A DNA stretch of 64,000 nucleotides, from the NCBI GenBank assembly GCA_026225945.1, contig JAMJFZ010000879.1, positions 1,366,001 through 1,430,000 on the forward strand. The letters run 5' to 3'. Positions 38,024-50,352 of this stretch are shown here, piece by piece. Each line of letters starts with the position of its first letter. Positions within the stretch are counted from its first letter, which is position 1. Source of the stretch: Cricetomys ansorgei. Its lineage: Eukaryota > Chordata > Mammalia > Rodentia > Nesomyidae. Made by a program: the position numbers and the translations under genes. The notes beneath the pieces are model-generated. The model had not been told where the DNA came from and did not search any database. It was given only the letters and a program-made list of their open reading frames with translations.

Positions 38024-38536
38024 ATGATACATGGGAGCGGAGAAATCACCGAAATTGAGTGCAGGAGTGAGAAGTCATTACGAACTCAGAAGGAGATGCT
38101 ACAGCACATGCTGTCGCGCCTGCCTGTTTTGTGCTCAACTTCCTTCCAGCACAGGGAAGCACTGACGCTCTCCGTCCAGAGAGCCTCTTCTCACCACCGC
38201 ACCAGCATGCAGAAGAGCCTAGAGACCGTGAAGATCTTCACGGCAAAATCCATGCCCCTCCGCCTGCAGGGAAGGGAGAGGCCATTACAGCACACAAAAC
38301 CGAAAGGAATGGGGGCCTGGAGTAAGTTGAGTATGCAAAGTATACAGTTCCATGTTTACCATGGACCTAAGGGACACCAAGGCATTCCCATGGTGTCCAG
38401 GATGGCAAACATATCACACTTTGTAATGACAGATTACTACGTGGAGTATGTGATGCAAAGACAGGCAAGCATGTACCAGCATTTAAATACACTATCATTA
38501 TATGGAAATGGAAATGACTGGGTAAAACAGATGTAG
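38024..38536 (+). other. 170-codon open frame, probably non-coding
   Basis: This is the longest open frame not explained by simple repeats. It is antisense to Ppp3ca in intron 1 and stops just before a B4A SINE. I recognise no domain, signal peptide or membrane segment. Composition is unremarkable (Ser-, His-, Met- and Gln-containing), and no promoter, splice signal or polyadenylation site is evident. I think it is chance, with low odds of a lineage-specific transcript. Confidence 0.2.
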
Positions 38537-38538
38537 CT

Positions 38539-38730
38539 TGGTACCAGCAAGATTGCTCAGTGGCTAAAGGATCTTGCCTCTGAGCCTGATAACTTGAGCT
38601 CAATCCCCAGGACACACATGGTGGAAGAAGAGAACAGATTCCTGCAAGCTGCCCCCGACCCCCATCTTCTGCACGCATGCCAAGACACCCGTGTGCACGC
38701 ATCACTTATGTGCACTCATGCTAAATAAGT
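38539..38730 (+). repeat. B4A-type SINE
   Basis: Segments attgctcagtggctaaagga, tcttgcctctgagcctgata, gagctcaatccccaggacac and acatggtggaagaagagaac match B4A. Confidence 0.88.
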
Positions 38731-38734
38731 ATAA

Positions 38735-38783
38735 CAATTAATATAATGTTTTAAAAAAAGTCAATTAATATAATGTTTTAAAA
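38735..38783 (+). repeat. 22-bp direct repeat, two copies
   Basis: The block caattaatataatg plus ttttaaaa occurs at 38735-38756 and again at 38762-38783, offset by 27 nt. It lies between a plus-strand B4A and a minus-strand B2. Confidence 0.95.
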
Positions 38784-38824
38784 GAGATATGTCCTTGCCA
38801 CATAAAGTTTTTAACTTCAGCCTG

Positions 38825-38968
38825 ATGAGGTCAGGAAAGGGTTCCAGATCTTTTGGCACTGGAGTTACAGATAGCTGTGAGCTGCCATGTGGGGGCTGGG
38901 AATCAAACCCGGGCCTTCTGCAAGAGCAGAAAGTGCTCTTACCTGATGAGCCAACTCTACAGCCACTC
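38825..38968 (-). repeat. B2-family SINE
   Basis: The reverse complement of B2 is clear: actggagttacagatagctg, gctgccatgtgggggctggg, aatcaaacccgggccttctg and caagagcagaaagtgctctt. Confidence 0.92.
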
Positions 38969-39357
38969 AGTTGTATATATTTTATGTACATAATTTATAT
39001 AAATATGTATATATCTTATGTACATTTTAAGTATGTAGTGTACACTCATACTGTAAATATTGAAAGAAGAAAGGTCTCAGAATCTGTTATATGATTATAA
39101 AACCAAAAGATTTCCATGAGAAGACAAAACTGACAGAAAATACAAGACTGCTTCTTCCAGTGGATTGATGAGCTCATGAGTTCTTATGATAGTCACCATC
39201 ACACAGAAATAATTTATACTTTCATTATAGAGATTTCAACTAGCCAAAGTATAGTAAGCATCCTGTGGACATTAAACAGGGAGAATTTTAAAACTCCAAT
39301 GCTTTTAATATCTGAAGAAGAAAAATCAGAGCTTACCTTACTAAGGTGTGAAGGTAT

Positions 39358-39360
39358 GTT

Positions 39361-39395
<35 letters not shown>

Positions 39396-39767
39396 CAGAC
39401 AGAGAGTCAGAGAGTCAGAGAGACAGAGACAGAGAGAGAGCACGAGAGAGCAAGAGCGCTAGGCAGAGGCAGAACTTGTGCACACACATGGATGTATATG
39501 TGCATGAGTGTGTGTGTATGTGTGTGTGTGTGTGAGAGAGAGAGAATGTATGAAAGAGAGAAAGGCAGAGGCAGAACTTGTGTGCCTCATGCATGTGTAT
39601 GTGCATGTGTGTGTGTATGAGAGAGAAAGAAAGAGAGAATGTATGAAAGAGAGAGAGGCAGAGGCAGAACTTGTGTGCATTATGTATGTGTATGTGCATG
39701 AGTGCGTGTGTGTGTGAGAGAGAGAGAGAGAGGCAGTACTTGTGTGCCTATATGCATGTGTATGTGC

Positions 39768-39798
<31 letters not shown>

Positions 39799-39800
39799 TA
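39358..39800 (+). repeat. TG/GA minisatellite with about 70-100 bp units
   Basis: Alternating TG and GA runs are punctuated by a marker block, ggcagaacttgtg (one copy ggcagtacttgtg). Copies start near 39468, 39570, 39663 and 39732, spaced 102, 93 and 69 nt, each followed by a tatgtgcatgag-like stretch. Open frames on both strands are translations of the repeat. Confidence 0.94.
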
Positions 39801-40456
39801 TTTAAAGCAAATCCTCCAAAGCATGTGAGTTTTACTAGAGCACTCCCTCATAGGAATTGACAACCCTGAACTCCCTACATGGCCAAGAGGGACCCAATTA
39901 ATACTCTTTCACCAAATGATAAACAAAACAATAATCAGTCATGCAACATCTTCTGAACTCCCATACCACTAGATACTAATTACCCCGAGGGTTTTCCTGC
40001 CCAGGAGACAGAAAAAGGAACGTCCCAGAAGAAAAGACTGAAACCTAGACCTGATTATTTACAGGCCATGAAGATGCATTTTTGAAAACACAACTGTTGC
40101 TTTTCTCTTCTGGTAAATAACTTTACCATCAAAGGCTCCACTATCCAAATAATGAGTATTTACAAGGAAGCACAGAACAAGGTGGAATGCTATGGACAGC
40201 AATAATTAGTCACAAAGTCTTAGGTCAGTTTTTGTTCATAAGCAACAAAGCAAGAATGATGTAAACAATTTCACTGCTATTATTTATTTATGTGTTGAAA
40301 CAGATGGGATAGGAAAGTCAGGAGCCGATAAGAATCTACCGTGATTAATTTTGTGAAAGTTATTAAGAACAGGTATCTAAAAACATTAAATATTTTCAAA
40401 TTTGATTACTACAGGATCACACACGTAGCACAAAGCAAAACTCCCTACTTTCCTTA

Positions 40457-40475
40457 AAAAAAAAAAAAAAAAAAA
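40457..40475 (+). repeat. Poly(A) run
   Basis: About 19 consecutive A, with no recognisable retrotransposon body upstream. Confidence 0.9.
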
Positions 40476-40879
40476 GCAAGTTGGGTGAAGTATCCAGTAA
40501 ATAATGGGTTTAGAGAGTGTCAGATTTTCATTGCAATTTCCTGTTCTGCACAAATTTCTAGCAGCAATCACTTAGCAAACTCTTTAGAGTTTGTCCATGA
40601 CCTAGAGAGCTTTACCTTCACTCCTCCGGGCTTACCTCACCATTACCATGGCAACCATCTTGTCTGGTTCCTCAATTCTGCTTTTGTCTGATTGTTTCAG
40701 TGATGGCCAGACTTACTGCTCCACATCCCAGGGTTACCTCCTCGTAATCAACCGTGCTCTCACAGCCTGAGGTCCGCCTGTCCCAGCTCTTCAGTGTTCC
40801 AGGGAGTCCACGAGCTCACATGGTTCTTCAAGCCTTCCAGAGATACTCAGGTGAAGGGCTAGGGGCACGAACTCAGAAT

Positions 40880-41030
40880 TCATACTGCTTAGGGAAACTG
40901 CACTATCTCAAACAGATTATTTAACTGTTCTGTGCTGGTTTCCATTTTGCAAGCCGAAAATTAAACAAAGGGAAATTTGCAAAATGCTTGGTCCATGATT
41001 TACATAGTGATACTTCATGTGTTTTCCTCG
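40880..41030 (+). repeat. Possible MIR fragment
   Basis: Segments agattatttaactgttctgt, gctggtttccattttgcaag and, later, aaatgcttggtccatgattt follow MIR order loosely. Confidence 0.45.
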
Positions 41031-41394
41031 TGACTAGGCAATACCTTGCTTACCTCCCTCATCAAGTGATCTCAGAACTATCCCTATTCAAACGTCATTA
41101 TCTAAAAATAAGTTGCCCTTCCATATAAATTCTCTATATGTTTAAATGACCAAACATTCGATAAAATAGCCTTTGGTTACCAGTTTTGTTTTGTTTGTTT
41201 GGTTGTTGGTTGTTTTTAATTTGTGTTTGATGTGGCCTTTTGTTTTTAAAACAAACAACTGCTGCTTCCATTAATTATCCACTCTCTCATATTCATGAGA
41301 CACTCCACTGTCGTGGGCCAAGTCCTAAACTGCTTTAACATACAGAGAGCTGAACTGACATCCTTCAATGTCATCCCCCCAAGTTTCTCAGTGG

Positions 41395-41412
41395 AAAAAA
41401 AAAAAAAAAAAA
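41395..41412 (+). repeat. Poly(A) run
   Basis: About 18 A follow an open but unrecognised stretch (41270-41395). A very old processed insertion is possible but not supported. Confidence 0.85.
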
Positions 41413-41639
41413 GAATCAAAGAGAATAAGAAGTAGTAATAATAAAATAATGTCAAACTAATATAGCGGTAGTCAATAAAATCTCGGATGTAGTCTCGGAT
41501 ATATGGATATAATAACGTGCTATTTCATCGACACATCACAAGAATGTGATGTAGGTACCAATTTTTGTATTTTCTTAATAAAAAATGAAATTACTTTAGC
41601 AATAAGTAGGCAATAAGAAGAGGAAGCCAGGGCTCCCAG

Positions 41640-42650
41640 CACAATCGTCGTTTCATGTGTTGTGCTCTTTACTCGAGCTCTGCCACCTCTTCACGTACGA
41701 CGGGACTTAGCTCCACAGAGAACTAAGCGTGGCCGGAAGAACACAGTCAGCTTCCAACTTTCCTGGAAAATGCCCTTGTATTTTGCTGAGTTACTGTTCC
41801 TTCCCACGGTGGCAAGCACACCATTGCCCCAATCCTTTGGGCGATGATTAACCCATGCCTGTTTCCCACCTCACTGTGTCATTTTCTAAAAACAACAGCC
41901 TCTATCCTGCATTGCCGATCACTCCCTCGACAGCTCACCTGGCTCTTTTGTTTTCTTAAACATTGGCACCCAGTCTAGAAAAAGAACAAATCTTGTGTTG
42001 TATATCATAATCAATAATGGGTCCGTTACCCAGCTTCTAAATGATACCAACGTTTTCTTTTCATTTGGTCTCTGATGGGTTGGTCCACAGATAAATGAGT
42101 CCTTCAGAAAAATACAACCAAGCTTGGCTTCTACCGAAGATTCAGTATTTTCTGTCTTGGCAAACTGCTACCTCACAGACTGGCGTGCAGTTCTGTTAAA
42201 GTACACCTCTCCTAGACTCATTCCTTAAAAGCTTTGTAGCCAACCTGCTGTTGACAATTTCAAGCAATATGGAGAGGAATGCGAGCTCTAAATGTGGCGC
42301 TCTGTAGTGGCTATTAGTTCTGAATTATATAATTGGCTAGTCTCAAATTTTGGCTGGACAAGGCTGTGTCCTTGAGAAAACTCTTGTGAATTCAGTTTCC
42401 ACAAACTCTAAAGGGAAAATGGGATTAGTTTTCTCAAAAGATGGTGAAGGGGTGTCTAGAGGGCACACTAGCCTCAAGTGCTCAGTGTAGCACTTGGTGT
42501 GAAGAACGAACTCAGCTTTGTTAAACATATACACTTTCTGTTATTTGTTTTTTCTGGTGCTTCAGTGAATTCCCTCTGGTTCTATTCGCTCTGAATGCCA
42601 GCAGTATGCTGTGTGTCTGAAAATCCTCAGTATACGTGGCATATTTATAT
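41640..42650. other. Intronic sequence, nothing recognised
   Basis: Unique-looking sequence with small frames and no assigned repeats. Confidence 0.5.
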
Positions 42651-42653
42651 CTC

Positions 42654-42670
42654 AAAAAAAAAAAAAAAAC
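42654..42670 (+). repeat. Poly(A) run
   Basis: About 17 A, with no retrotransposon body identified upstream. Confidence 0.85.
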
Positions 42671-42880
42671 CTGAGCATAACTGTATAAATTGTATAAATG
42701 CTTGTACCATCAAGCTGGCTTAAAAGCAAAAACCTTATCTTGAAAACTGGCATTGATATGATCCCCAAATGGTTGTTGGCTGATCAATAATATTATCCAT
42801 CTTCATGGCAAATATGAAAATTATGCTGTGTGTACTGTGACCTTAGAGATGCTCTCCAAGGCACAATACAAACAAATGAA

Positions 42881-42977
42881 CACACACACACACACAGCAA
42901 GAAAGAGAGAGAGTGAGAGAGAGAGACAGACAGACAGAAAAGACAGACAGAGACAGAGAGAGACGGAGACAGAGACT
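42881..42977 (+). repeat. (CA)n then (GA)n/(GACA)n purine-rich microsatellite
   Basis: A short CA block is followed by about 70 nt of gagaga and gacagacagaca units. Confidence 0.93.
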
Positions 42978-43430
42978 ATAGGGCCTTACAAGAAAGCCAG
43001 ATTTTACATATAGACACACATTTCTCAACTACAGGCTGGGCTCCTTTACATTTATAAGATATAAAGGCATGATATAAATACACAAAAAAATGCTCTAGAA
43101 GGAAGGGTTCTAGAACACGTGTTAAACATGGCTAACTGGGCTTCTTAGCTACGGCGTTTGTTTCAGAGATTTGCAGACATGATGTGTACCTTCTGGCTAT
43201 GCTGGAGGATGATAAATATGGTCAAAGTTTCCAACTTTATTCCCATAAAACTCCATCTGAATGACACATATTTACAGAGTGCTTGAAGAAAATACTGCTA
43301 TACACTAATTAACCAAGTACACTGATGAAAATGTTTGTTCAAAATAATAAATATTCAAAAGTGAATACTTAGTAGTAGGATCAGAGAAACCGGTCAAAAA
43401 GTTTACTCAAAATCGCAAATATACTGGTTT

Positions 43431-43452
43431 AAAAAAAAAAAAAAAAAAAAAA
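43431..43452 (+). repeat. Poly(A) run (about 21 nt)
   Basis: This is the longest single-base run seen in the window. No SINE body is attached. Confidence 0.92.
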
Positions 43453-43555
43453 CTAGTATGACATGACGTATTTGTCTACCAAGTAAAAGCAGCTGAAAAG
43501 GCCTGCTCATTTCTGATTTCTATGTATTCAGCCACATACTGTGTGGTCATGTAAC

Positions 43556-43640
43556 AAATGAGGGATTTGTTTCAGTGGTAAAGCACTTGCTTGGCATATA
43601 TGAGGCTCTGGGTTTGATTCCCATACCACACACACTAAAA
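43556..43640 (+). repeat. ID-type SINE (tRNA-Ala-derived)
   Basis: It reads agggatttgtttcagtggta, aagcacttgcttggcatata and ctgggtttgattcccatacc, with A- and B-box positions like BC1/ID. The divergence shows an old copy. Confidence 0.85.
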
Positions 43641-44424
43641 ACCCTAACATCACTTACTGAACATGATAAGCAGTGCCTGTTGAGCACTATATGATGGCAG
43701 CCATCTGATACTGGTTTAAGTTGATAAGATCTGGAAGTACAGAGTAGTATGTGGTATCTTTAAAACCTTAACAGCTTAATATAACATAACATAAATTCTT
43801 GACCTTTGATTTCTCTTCAAACTACTTTGGCTGTGTTAATGTGATGCTGCCACAGATGGGCAGGAGGAACCCAGAACCCCTTTATGACTACAAGATTTCC
43901 AGCTTCAATAAAATTGAACATTAGGACAACATTCACGCATACTTTATATTTCTGGAATGTTTCCATGTGATGAGTAGCCATATTGAACATTCTGTAGCTT
44001 AGGAAAAATAAATTTACATTACATGTAAGATAACTTAACCACTGCGCATCAACCTCTAGGCTGGAGATGAAAATATCCGAATCTGCCTACAAACTGTAGG
44101 CTGTTACAGCCAGCTGTATTTATCTTTGTAAGGCTAGTCAAAAATGAAAACCTAAAACAAAAGGAAATAAAACCTTTGGGGTTTTTGGACCTTGATAAAG
44201 CTGCAGCAGCCACAGGTACCCCCTGTCTTCCCTGCATCCTTCATCTGTGCTCAGGGGCCAGGCCAACCTTCCCACATCCTAACTAGAGAAAACAAAGAGC
44301 ATCAGCCACAAGTGTGGTCCATGAATTACTGGGGACTTCTCTCATACAAGAGATTTGCTCCTTTAGCTTTTAAGGTCTTCTGTTAAGAAGACTTGGGCTT
44401 GTTTGTCCTAAGTCTCTAAGACAC

Positions 44425-44620
44425 CTTGCGTCTGAGTTCAGATCTCCTTGAAACTACACAATTCATCGGAATCCAAGATTTTCTTTATCTGCAAAACAGG
44501 GATAATGATAGTATAAAAGGCCCTGTCAGGACTGAATGACAGTGCAGATCACATAACACCTTAGAACAATACCCAGCATACACTAAGTGCTCTTGAGAGG
44601 TTCACTACTGGCAATTATTA
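44425..44620 (+). repeat. MIR element
   Basis: The order tttctttatctgcaaaacag, ggataatgatagtataaaag, gactgaatgacagtgcagat, cttagaacaatacccagcat and actaagtgctc matches MIR from core to 3' end. Confidence 0.85.
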
Positions 44621-44652
44621 GAGCTGATAAAGTGAGGCTACTGCAGACAAGA

Positions 44653-44674
44653 ATACACACACACACACACACAC
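44653..44674 (+). repeat. (AC)11 microsatellite
   Basis: A short perfect AC run follows the MIR copy. Confidence 0.93.
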
Positions 44675-45389
44675 ATTTTTTCTCCCCGTGCTATGATTCA
44701 ATAGGAAAAACAAGAGGAATCACCAGGAGCCAACATCCACAGGTGTCCTGTACCCAGGAAGAGACTCTTGACTCTCAGAATTGAGAGGAGATCTTGTCCT
44801 ACCTATTTATATAAACAAAACCTGAACTCAAACTGGAGAACTCTACTCTTCCATGGCAAGGTGATATGAGGTGACGGGTGATACCTCCTAGTCTCAGACT
44901 GCTGCATTCTGGGATGCCATTGACAACAGGTTTACTGGCAAGACTAGCCACTAAAATCACCTCAGATGTCTCCTTGAAAAACAAAACAGAATGAATGCAA
45001 AGTGCCGAATTTTACCAAGACAGTCTCAGCTGCTAAGCTCTGATGACACAGAAATTCGAAGACTGACACGGACACCCTGACTGGACGCAAGCCCATCCTT
45101 AGCCATACTGTTTGTCCTGTGTTAATTTCAGTGAGGTGAGGACGACTGATGGAAAGTCATTCAACCAACTATAAAACTGAAATAATGACATCTGCAGCTA
45201 ACAACAGAAACAGCAACACAGAAATGTGCTGTTATGTTTATCAAGCATGCATGTGTTCTCAAACCAGGAAGAGAATTTATATCCCAGTAATTTCCAAAAA
45301 CAAAAACAAACTTCAATAGCCAAGAAAAAAAAAATTTAGCAGTCTATAATGTAGTATAGACCTACTTAAGAAATTTGAATATTCGGAGA

Positions 45390-45735
45390 TGATGGCTGGA
45401 GGGAGGGAGGTGGCTCGGTGGCTGACAGGTTTACAATACAGTCACTGAGTTACTGAGGTGAATCCCCAGAATACGTGTAAATGCTTGATTCTAATTGCAG
45501 AGGCCCTGTGAGAAGACAGGAGGAGAAGACAGAACAGCAAGGTCACAGACCAGCAAGTCTAGCATGCATATGAAGCCACGAACCAGAGGCACTGCCTCAG
45601 GGAAGGCGGAAGCAGAGACTGGCACCTGAGGCCGCACTCTTGACAGCCAAAATCATACCCTGGTTCACCTGTACCTGCGCTTACAAACACAAATACACGG
45701 GAGAGTGAGTGCACACACATGCCCCAAAAACAAAT
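45390..45735 (+). repeat. B4-type SINE
   Basis: Head (gggaggtggctcggtggctg, aggtgaatccccagaatacg), body (gtcacagaccagcaagtcta) and tail (agagactggcacctgaggcc, gtgagtgcacacacatgccc) are in B4 order. Confidence 0.8.
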
Positions 45736-45739
45736 GCAT

Positions 45740-48045
45740 ATATGTAATCATGCAAGGTGGTAATAGCAGAATGTTTTGATTTTTATGCGTTATATTGACT
45801 TCTCTGAAATCCTTCCCTGCCAATTCTAGAAATAGAATTAATGAAAGTTTTCTACGCATTTTTGTTCTCCAAGCTTAACCTTCCAGCTATCTATTAAGCA
45901 AAACAATGTTTTCTTAATTAGTTATGGTTCAAGCACTTTTTCTTTTTCTTGGCAGAGAAAGGCAAACTATACGAAAGGAAATGAAGGCTCGGTGTTATGT
46001 TTGCTTAGGCCTAAGGTTTGGCCACCATTCCAAGCCCAACGTTACTTCTAAACGAAACAAACTCACTTCAGTTGTTTTTAAGTACTTTTAAAATTCCTAA
46101 TTAGATAAAGTTTATGAAATTTGCACTAAGGCAAGCCTTGTATATAGAATTTGTTCTAAAGTACTTTTAAAAATCTCAAAGTATCATATACTTTAATAGA
46201 TTGTAACAAAAATAAAATGCCATCTAGGGAATATTTAGAAATAAAACAGGGTCCACTTGAAGTTTTATCACTAAGACCCCATGAGAGCAGTAAAGACATC
46301 AACGCAGAAGAGGACAAACTGCCCAGCACCAACTCAGAACACCTCCCATTAAACAACTTACAGACTTGACGGACCAAAAAAAAATGTATTGAAGTCTTAA
46401 GCTTTCATGCCAAGACAGTGTATCTAATAGAAGAATCTAAGAATGCACAGAATTATAAGCTAAATTCTCTAGCCTAAGTGGAAATGCAGCAAAGGAAAGG
46501 CATTCCATTGCCCAGCATCACACAGGACCTCGCATTTGGAAACACTACTACTCATGCGTCAGTCTAAGAAAAAGAAGCTACACCCTTCTTACAGATCCAC
46601 GCTGAGATCAAGTAACAGAGTTCAGGTGTGCATCCAGGTACAGTGATTCAATTCCACCTGTTATACCCTGCTAAACCACCTAAGCTATTAAGTAAAGCGG
46701 TGCTCTAAACAGCTTTCAAAAGCATATTCAATTTTAGGCTATCAAATATAATTCTGTTTACATGAAGAGTGAGAGGCATAGAATGGCCTACTGTTTGTAT
46801 AGGTTGTCAAGTTAGCAGAGGAAAATTCAGGCCAGAATCTGCCACTTAACTGGAAAAATTAGCTTAGTCCCACATATCCTCTCTCTCGTCCCCTTGTCTG
46901 GTAAGAAAGAAACGAGGCCCTTCCATTTTCAAAGGACCAAATGCACAAGAGTATCATGTATTCGCTTGTGTTAGACTGTCATGTCAGCTGTTTAACATCT
47001 CCACAGCTATCCCTGGTAACATGTTCTAAGTCAGAATTGAGTATAAGCACAGTCACCTGCACAAAATGGATACTGCACAGAAGTAACCGGATGAGGTCAA
47101 ACTATCACAACACTAACTCTACTAAATAAGTTAATCCTTGCCTCTTCTGCTTTCTGCACAGGTGAACACTCAGCCAGAGGTCCTGAGTGATGTCTGAGGA
47201 CCCAGCTCAGCATGAACAAAAGACTTGCTGAAGGGCAATGGAAGAGGAAATGCCATGGGTCATCACTCTTCTCTCCTATATGGAACTTGAGCGTCATGAC
47301 GTCATGACTGGACATAGAAAATCCAGCATAGAGCAGAATAGAACAGATTCTTAACAAACTTGACAGAAAGAAAAGAGAGCAAAGAGAAACAAATGACGAA
47401 CAAAGAAGGTAGAGAGAAATCTGAGAAACAAAGAAAGGGTAGGAGAAAAAATGCAGCAGAGCTGGGAAAAAATGTCCATTATTTTCTTTATCCTAAGGAA
47501 TACAGAAAAGACTAGTATGTCCAAAAAATAAGGTTTACCCTCACAGATCCCACAAATACAAATAATAGACCAAAAAGTACCTCTATGTTTATTATCAAAG
47601 AAGATTTAGTTTACATTAACTAAGAAAAAACTGGCACTTTATTTTTGAGTTATTCTTTTTTTTTTTTTTCCTGTTTGGAAAAATCAAGTTGGAATTAAAC
47701 TGTGGAAAAGATGAAGCCTGTACTTGCCTGTCATTGTTGAATTTCCCCCCTTAGTTTAAAAAAAAAAAAAAATTGTTACACCCAAATTTTTTCACAGTGC
47801 ATGATAGTACAAAGTCGACTTCTCAAAAACATCAGGAAGACTGAATAAGAATTACTGAGTTTAAATTCTTTTCTGGAAACAATTGATTTATAAAAAGCAA
47901 AGGAAGAAAACTAATGTGTATCAGTGGAAAATGCAGCTCCCCCATCATCCAGGAAGATAGGGTCGATAGCAGAGGAGGACTGATGAAGACAGACTTCAAA
48001 AAAACCAAACTGCCTTCAGGGGAAAAAGGAAGAGTCTCAGTGGAG
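45740..48045. other. Intronic sequence, nothing recognised
   Basis: It holds T and A runs near 47650-47670 and 47759-47772. No gene or named repeat is seen. Confidence 0.5.
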
Positions 48046-48049
48046 AAAG

Positions 48050-48240
48050 CAGACACGGGGGGAGTGGGGCTCCTTCATAAGGTCCTGGGATTGATCCTAA
48101 TGACCCCTACCTTGTTTTTGCCAGAGTTGGTTTATGTCAGCCTTCAGGCTGGTCTACATAACAAGTTCCATGTAAGACACTGGCTCAAAAAAGAAAAGGA
48201 GGAAGAAGAGGAAAGAAAAGGGAGATAGGAAGGAAAGAAG
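48050..48240 (+). repeat. B4-type SINE with purine-rich tail
   Basis: An ID-like head (aggtcctgggattgatccta) and a B1-like body (tcaggctggtctacataaca, agttccatgtaagacactgg, ctcaaaaaag) are followed by an A/G-rich tail of about 50 nt. Confidence 0.78.
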
Positions 48241-48595
48241 GAAGAAAATAGATTAATTGCTTGATAGATCAGAGGGAAGTAAGTAATGCTTTGGAGGTGG
48301 ATTTAAAAAACAAAAACAAACAAAAAAAAAACCCTCCTAAAATTACATGAGCAATCTAAAAGCAATAAAAGAATGTTCTCTACCACTTATTTGTTCCCAT
48401 CATTTTTTCCTGGAGATCTGCAAGTTCCTTCATGCCACAAATAAACTCGTGGTCCTTTTGCTCAGATCTGATCAAGATTTGAATTTGCTCATTTAATATT
48501 TCCCAAAGCATGGGTAAGTGACTACTGTGTGTCAAACACTAAGCTATGTGCCCTGGAATCAATATGAAAATGAATGTGTGGTGTGCCAGAATGGC

Positions 48596-48925
48596 ACGGC
48601 CTTGGGAGATAGTTCGGTTGGCAAAATGCTTGCCTTGAAAGCTTAAGGACCTGACTTAGACTCCAGAAAACACTTGAAAATAAAAAAAGAAAGAAAGAAA
48701 GAAAAAGTCAGTTCTGGTGGAAAGCTCTAAAACCGCCAGCACTCATGAAGACAGGTGGGTCTCTGAGGCTTGCTGGTCAACCATTTTAGACTATGTGATG
48801 AGCTCCAGGTCATCAAGAGAGACCATGATTCACAAATCAATGCGTGCAATTGATTTGGGAATCAATGCTCAAAAAACACCCTCAGGCTTGCATAGCTGTC
48901 GTACACAGAAACACACACGGGGGCG
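48596..48925 (+). repeat. B4-type SINE with internal (GAAA)n
   Basis: Segments cttgggagatagttcggttg, gcaaaatgcttgccttgaaa, aaggacctgacttagactcc, gtgatgagctccaggtcatc and gagaccatgattcacaaatc follow B4 order. An A-rich GAAA run splits head and body at about 48677-48706. Confidence 0.82.
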
Positions 48926-49854
48926 GTAGGATGGTATTATACTGAAATTTTCCTAAATATTTCACCATGGTATATGACACGAACAACACATATAGTAATT
49001 TGAAAAGCCACTAATAATGTGAAGTCACAGAACAGAGAGAAAAATAAGGAAAAATTCCACAGTACAAAATGTCACTTTATACAAACACCATGTTAAGAGT
49101 AATCAAGACTGGACTCCTAATAGAAATTCTGCAAACACACACACACACAATTTCAAAAGAGAAATTCAATACTATACTGAACCAGCGATTCTGAAAAACA
49201 AATTATTACCAGAAGTTTGATTTTTCTTTGAATTAAAGCAATGTTAAAAGTAGTATACACTTAGAATAAAGTGAATATTCAATACATACTACACAGTCCT
49301 CATCCCCAGATAGGCTGATTACTAAGTTCCATAATGTATAACAGTTCAGAATGATTTGCCCACATGTATTGTTTAAGTTGTTAAGGGAACGTAGGAATTC
49401 AACCTCAATATCAAAGGATTTCCCAATTTCTTCATCAGCATGTAAATCTACCCCTCCCCATTAAGACTGGAGCTGACTCTACATGCAAGGAAGCTCAATG
49501 AAACTTCCAGAGCACTCAGTGGCCATTTTCCACAAGAAAACCTCTTAATCCTAAAGTTGGATAAATGTGCTCTGGGTTCTGGCACACCGTCTTATCATTA
49601 CGATCAGAAAATGGAAAGGCATTGTCCATAAAAATAAAACAGACCATGGTACTTGGGAAGAAAACACAGTTCCCTGCCAGCTAAGCAGTGGAGTTCCAAA
49701 TACATATGAATATTTACATCTAGCAGAAGCCAGAATGGTTGCAAGACTTCCATTTTCAAAATCTGTGACAGCATCTTGGAGTACAGTTTCTTAAGATAAT
49801 ATTACGGACACACGATTTGTGGCTCACAATTAACATGTTTTGAACATCGGTTTT

Positions 49855-50020
49855 CTCTCTGTCTCCCTCCCTCCCTCCCTGTCTCTCTCCCCTTCTCTTT
49901 CTCATCCCTCCTCCCTCCAGCTCTTCCTCCCTTCCTTCCTTTATAGGGATGAAACATGAGTCTCTGCCTCCTGCTCCCCCCATCATGTTTTCCCTGCCTG
50001 TTCTCCTGCTCTTTGGCTGC
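49855..50020 (+). repeat. Partial second copy of the 50.5-kb LTR core
   Basis: A pyrimidine run (ctccctccctccctgtctct, ctcatccctcctccctcc) is followed by gatgaaacatgagtctctgc and atgttttccctgcctg. It is nearly the same as 50523-50695 (roughly nine in ten by eye), including the pyrimidine pattern. The flanking LTR ends are missing. Confidence 0.9.
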
Positions 50021-50352
50021 TCCATCTATCTATTTGTTTGTTTGTTTATTTACTGGTTTTTTATTTGTTTATTATATGAAAGTAATAGCCAAATGAAAAA
50101 AGTAAAAAAAAAAAAATCAGAAACATCATTCCCTTTCTAATCTATTTCATTCATAAAGTGAGATGTAATCTATTTATGAAATAGATTTAGTAACAGTAAA
50201 TCTTCATTAGCAGAATCTTGGACTTATCCCAGCCAGGGAGCAAGGCTTTCACTAAAAACCATTTAGATTTCTTGATTCTCAAAGGGAAATAAATTTATCT
50301 GGGGGATTAAGCAAAATCTTTTTTTTGAGACAAATAATTCATTTTATTTTAT

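Noticed and set aside
39358..39800. Repeat-spacer pattern that might suggest a CRISPR array
   Set aside because: The spacers are low-complexity TG/GA runs, the unit length drifts, and the genome is mammalian.
39348..39863. Frames of up to 134 codons with Arg/Glu- or Ser/His-rich content
   Set aside because: They translate the TG/GA minisatellite.
41246..41455. 69-codon minus-strand frame next to a poly(A) run, as a processed pseudogene
   Set aside because: I could not recognise a parent protein on either strand. The poly(A) run is on the plus strand while the frame is on the minus strand.
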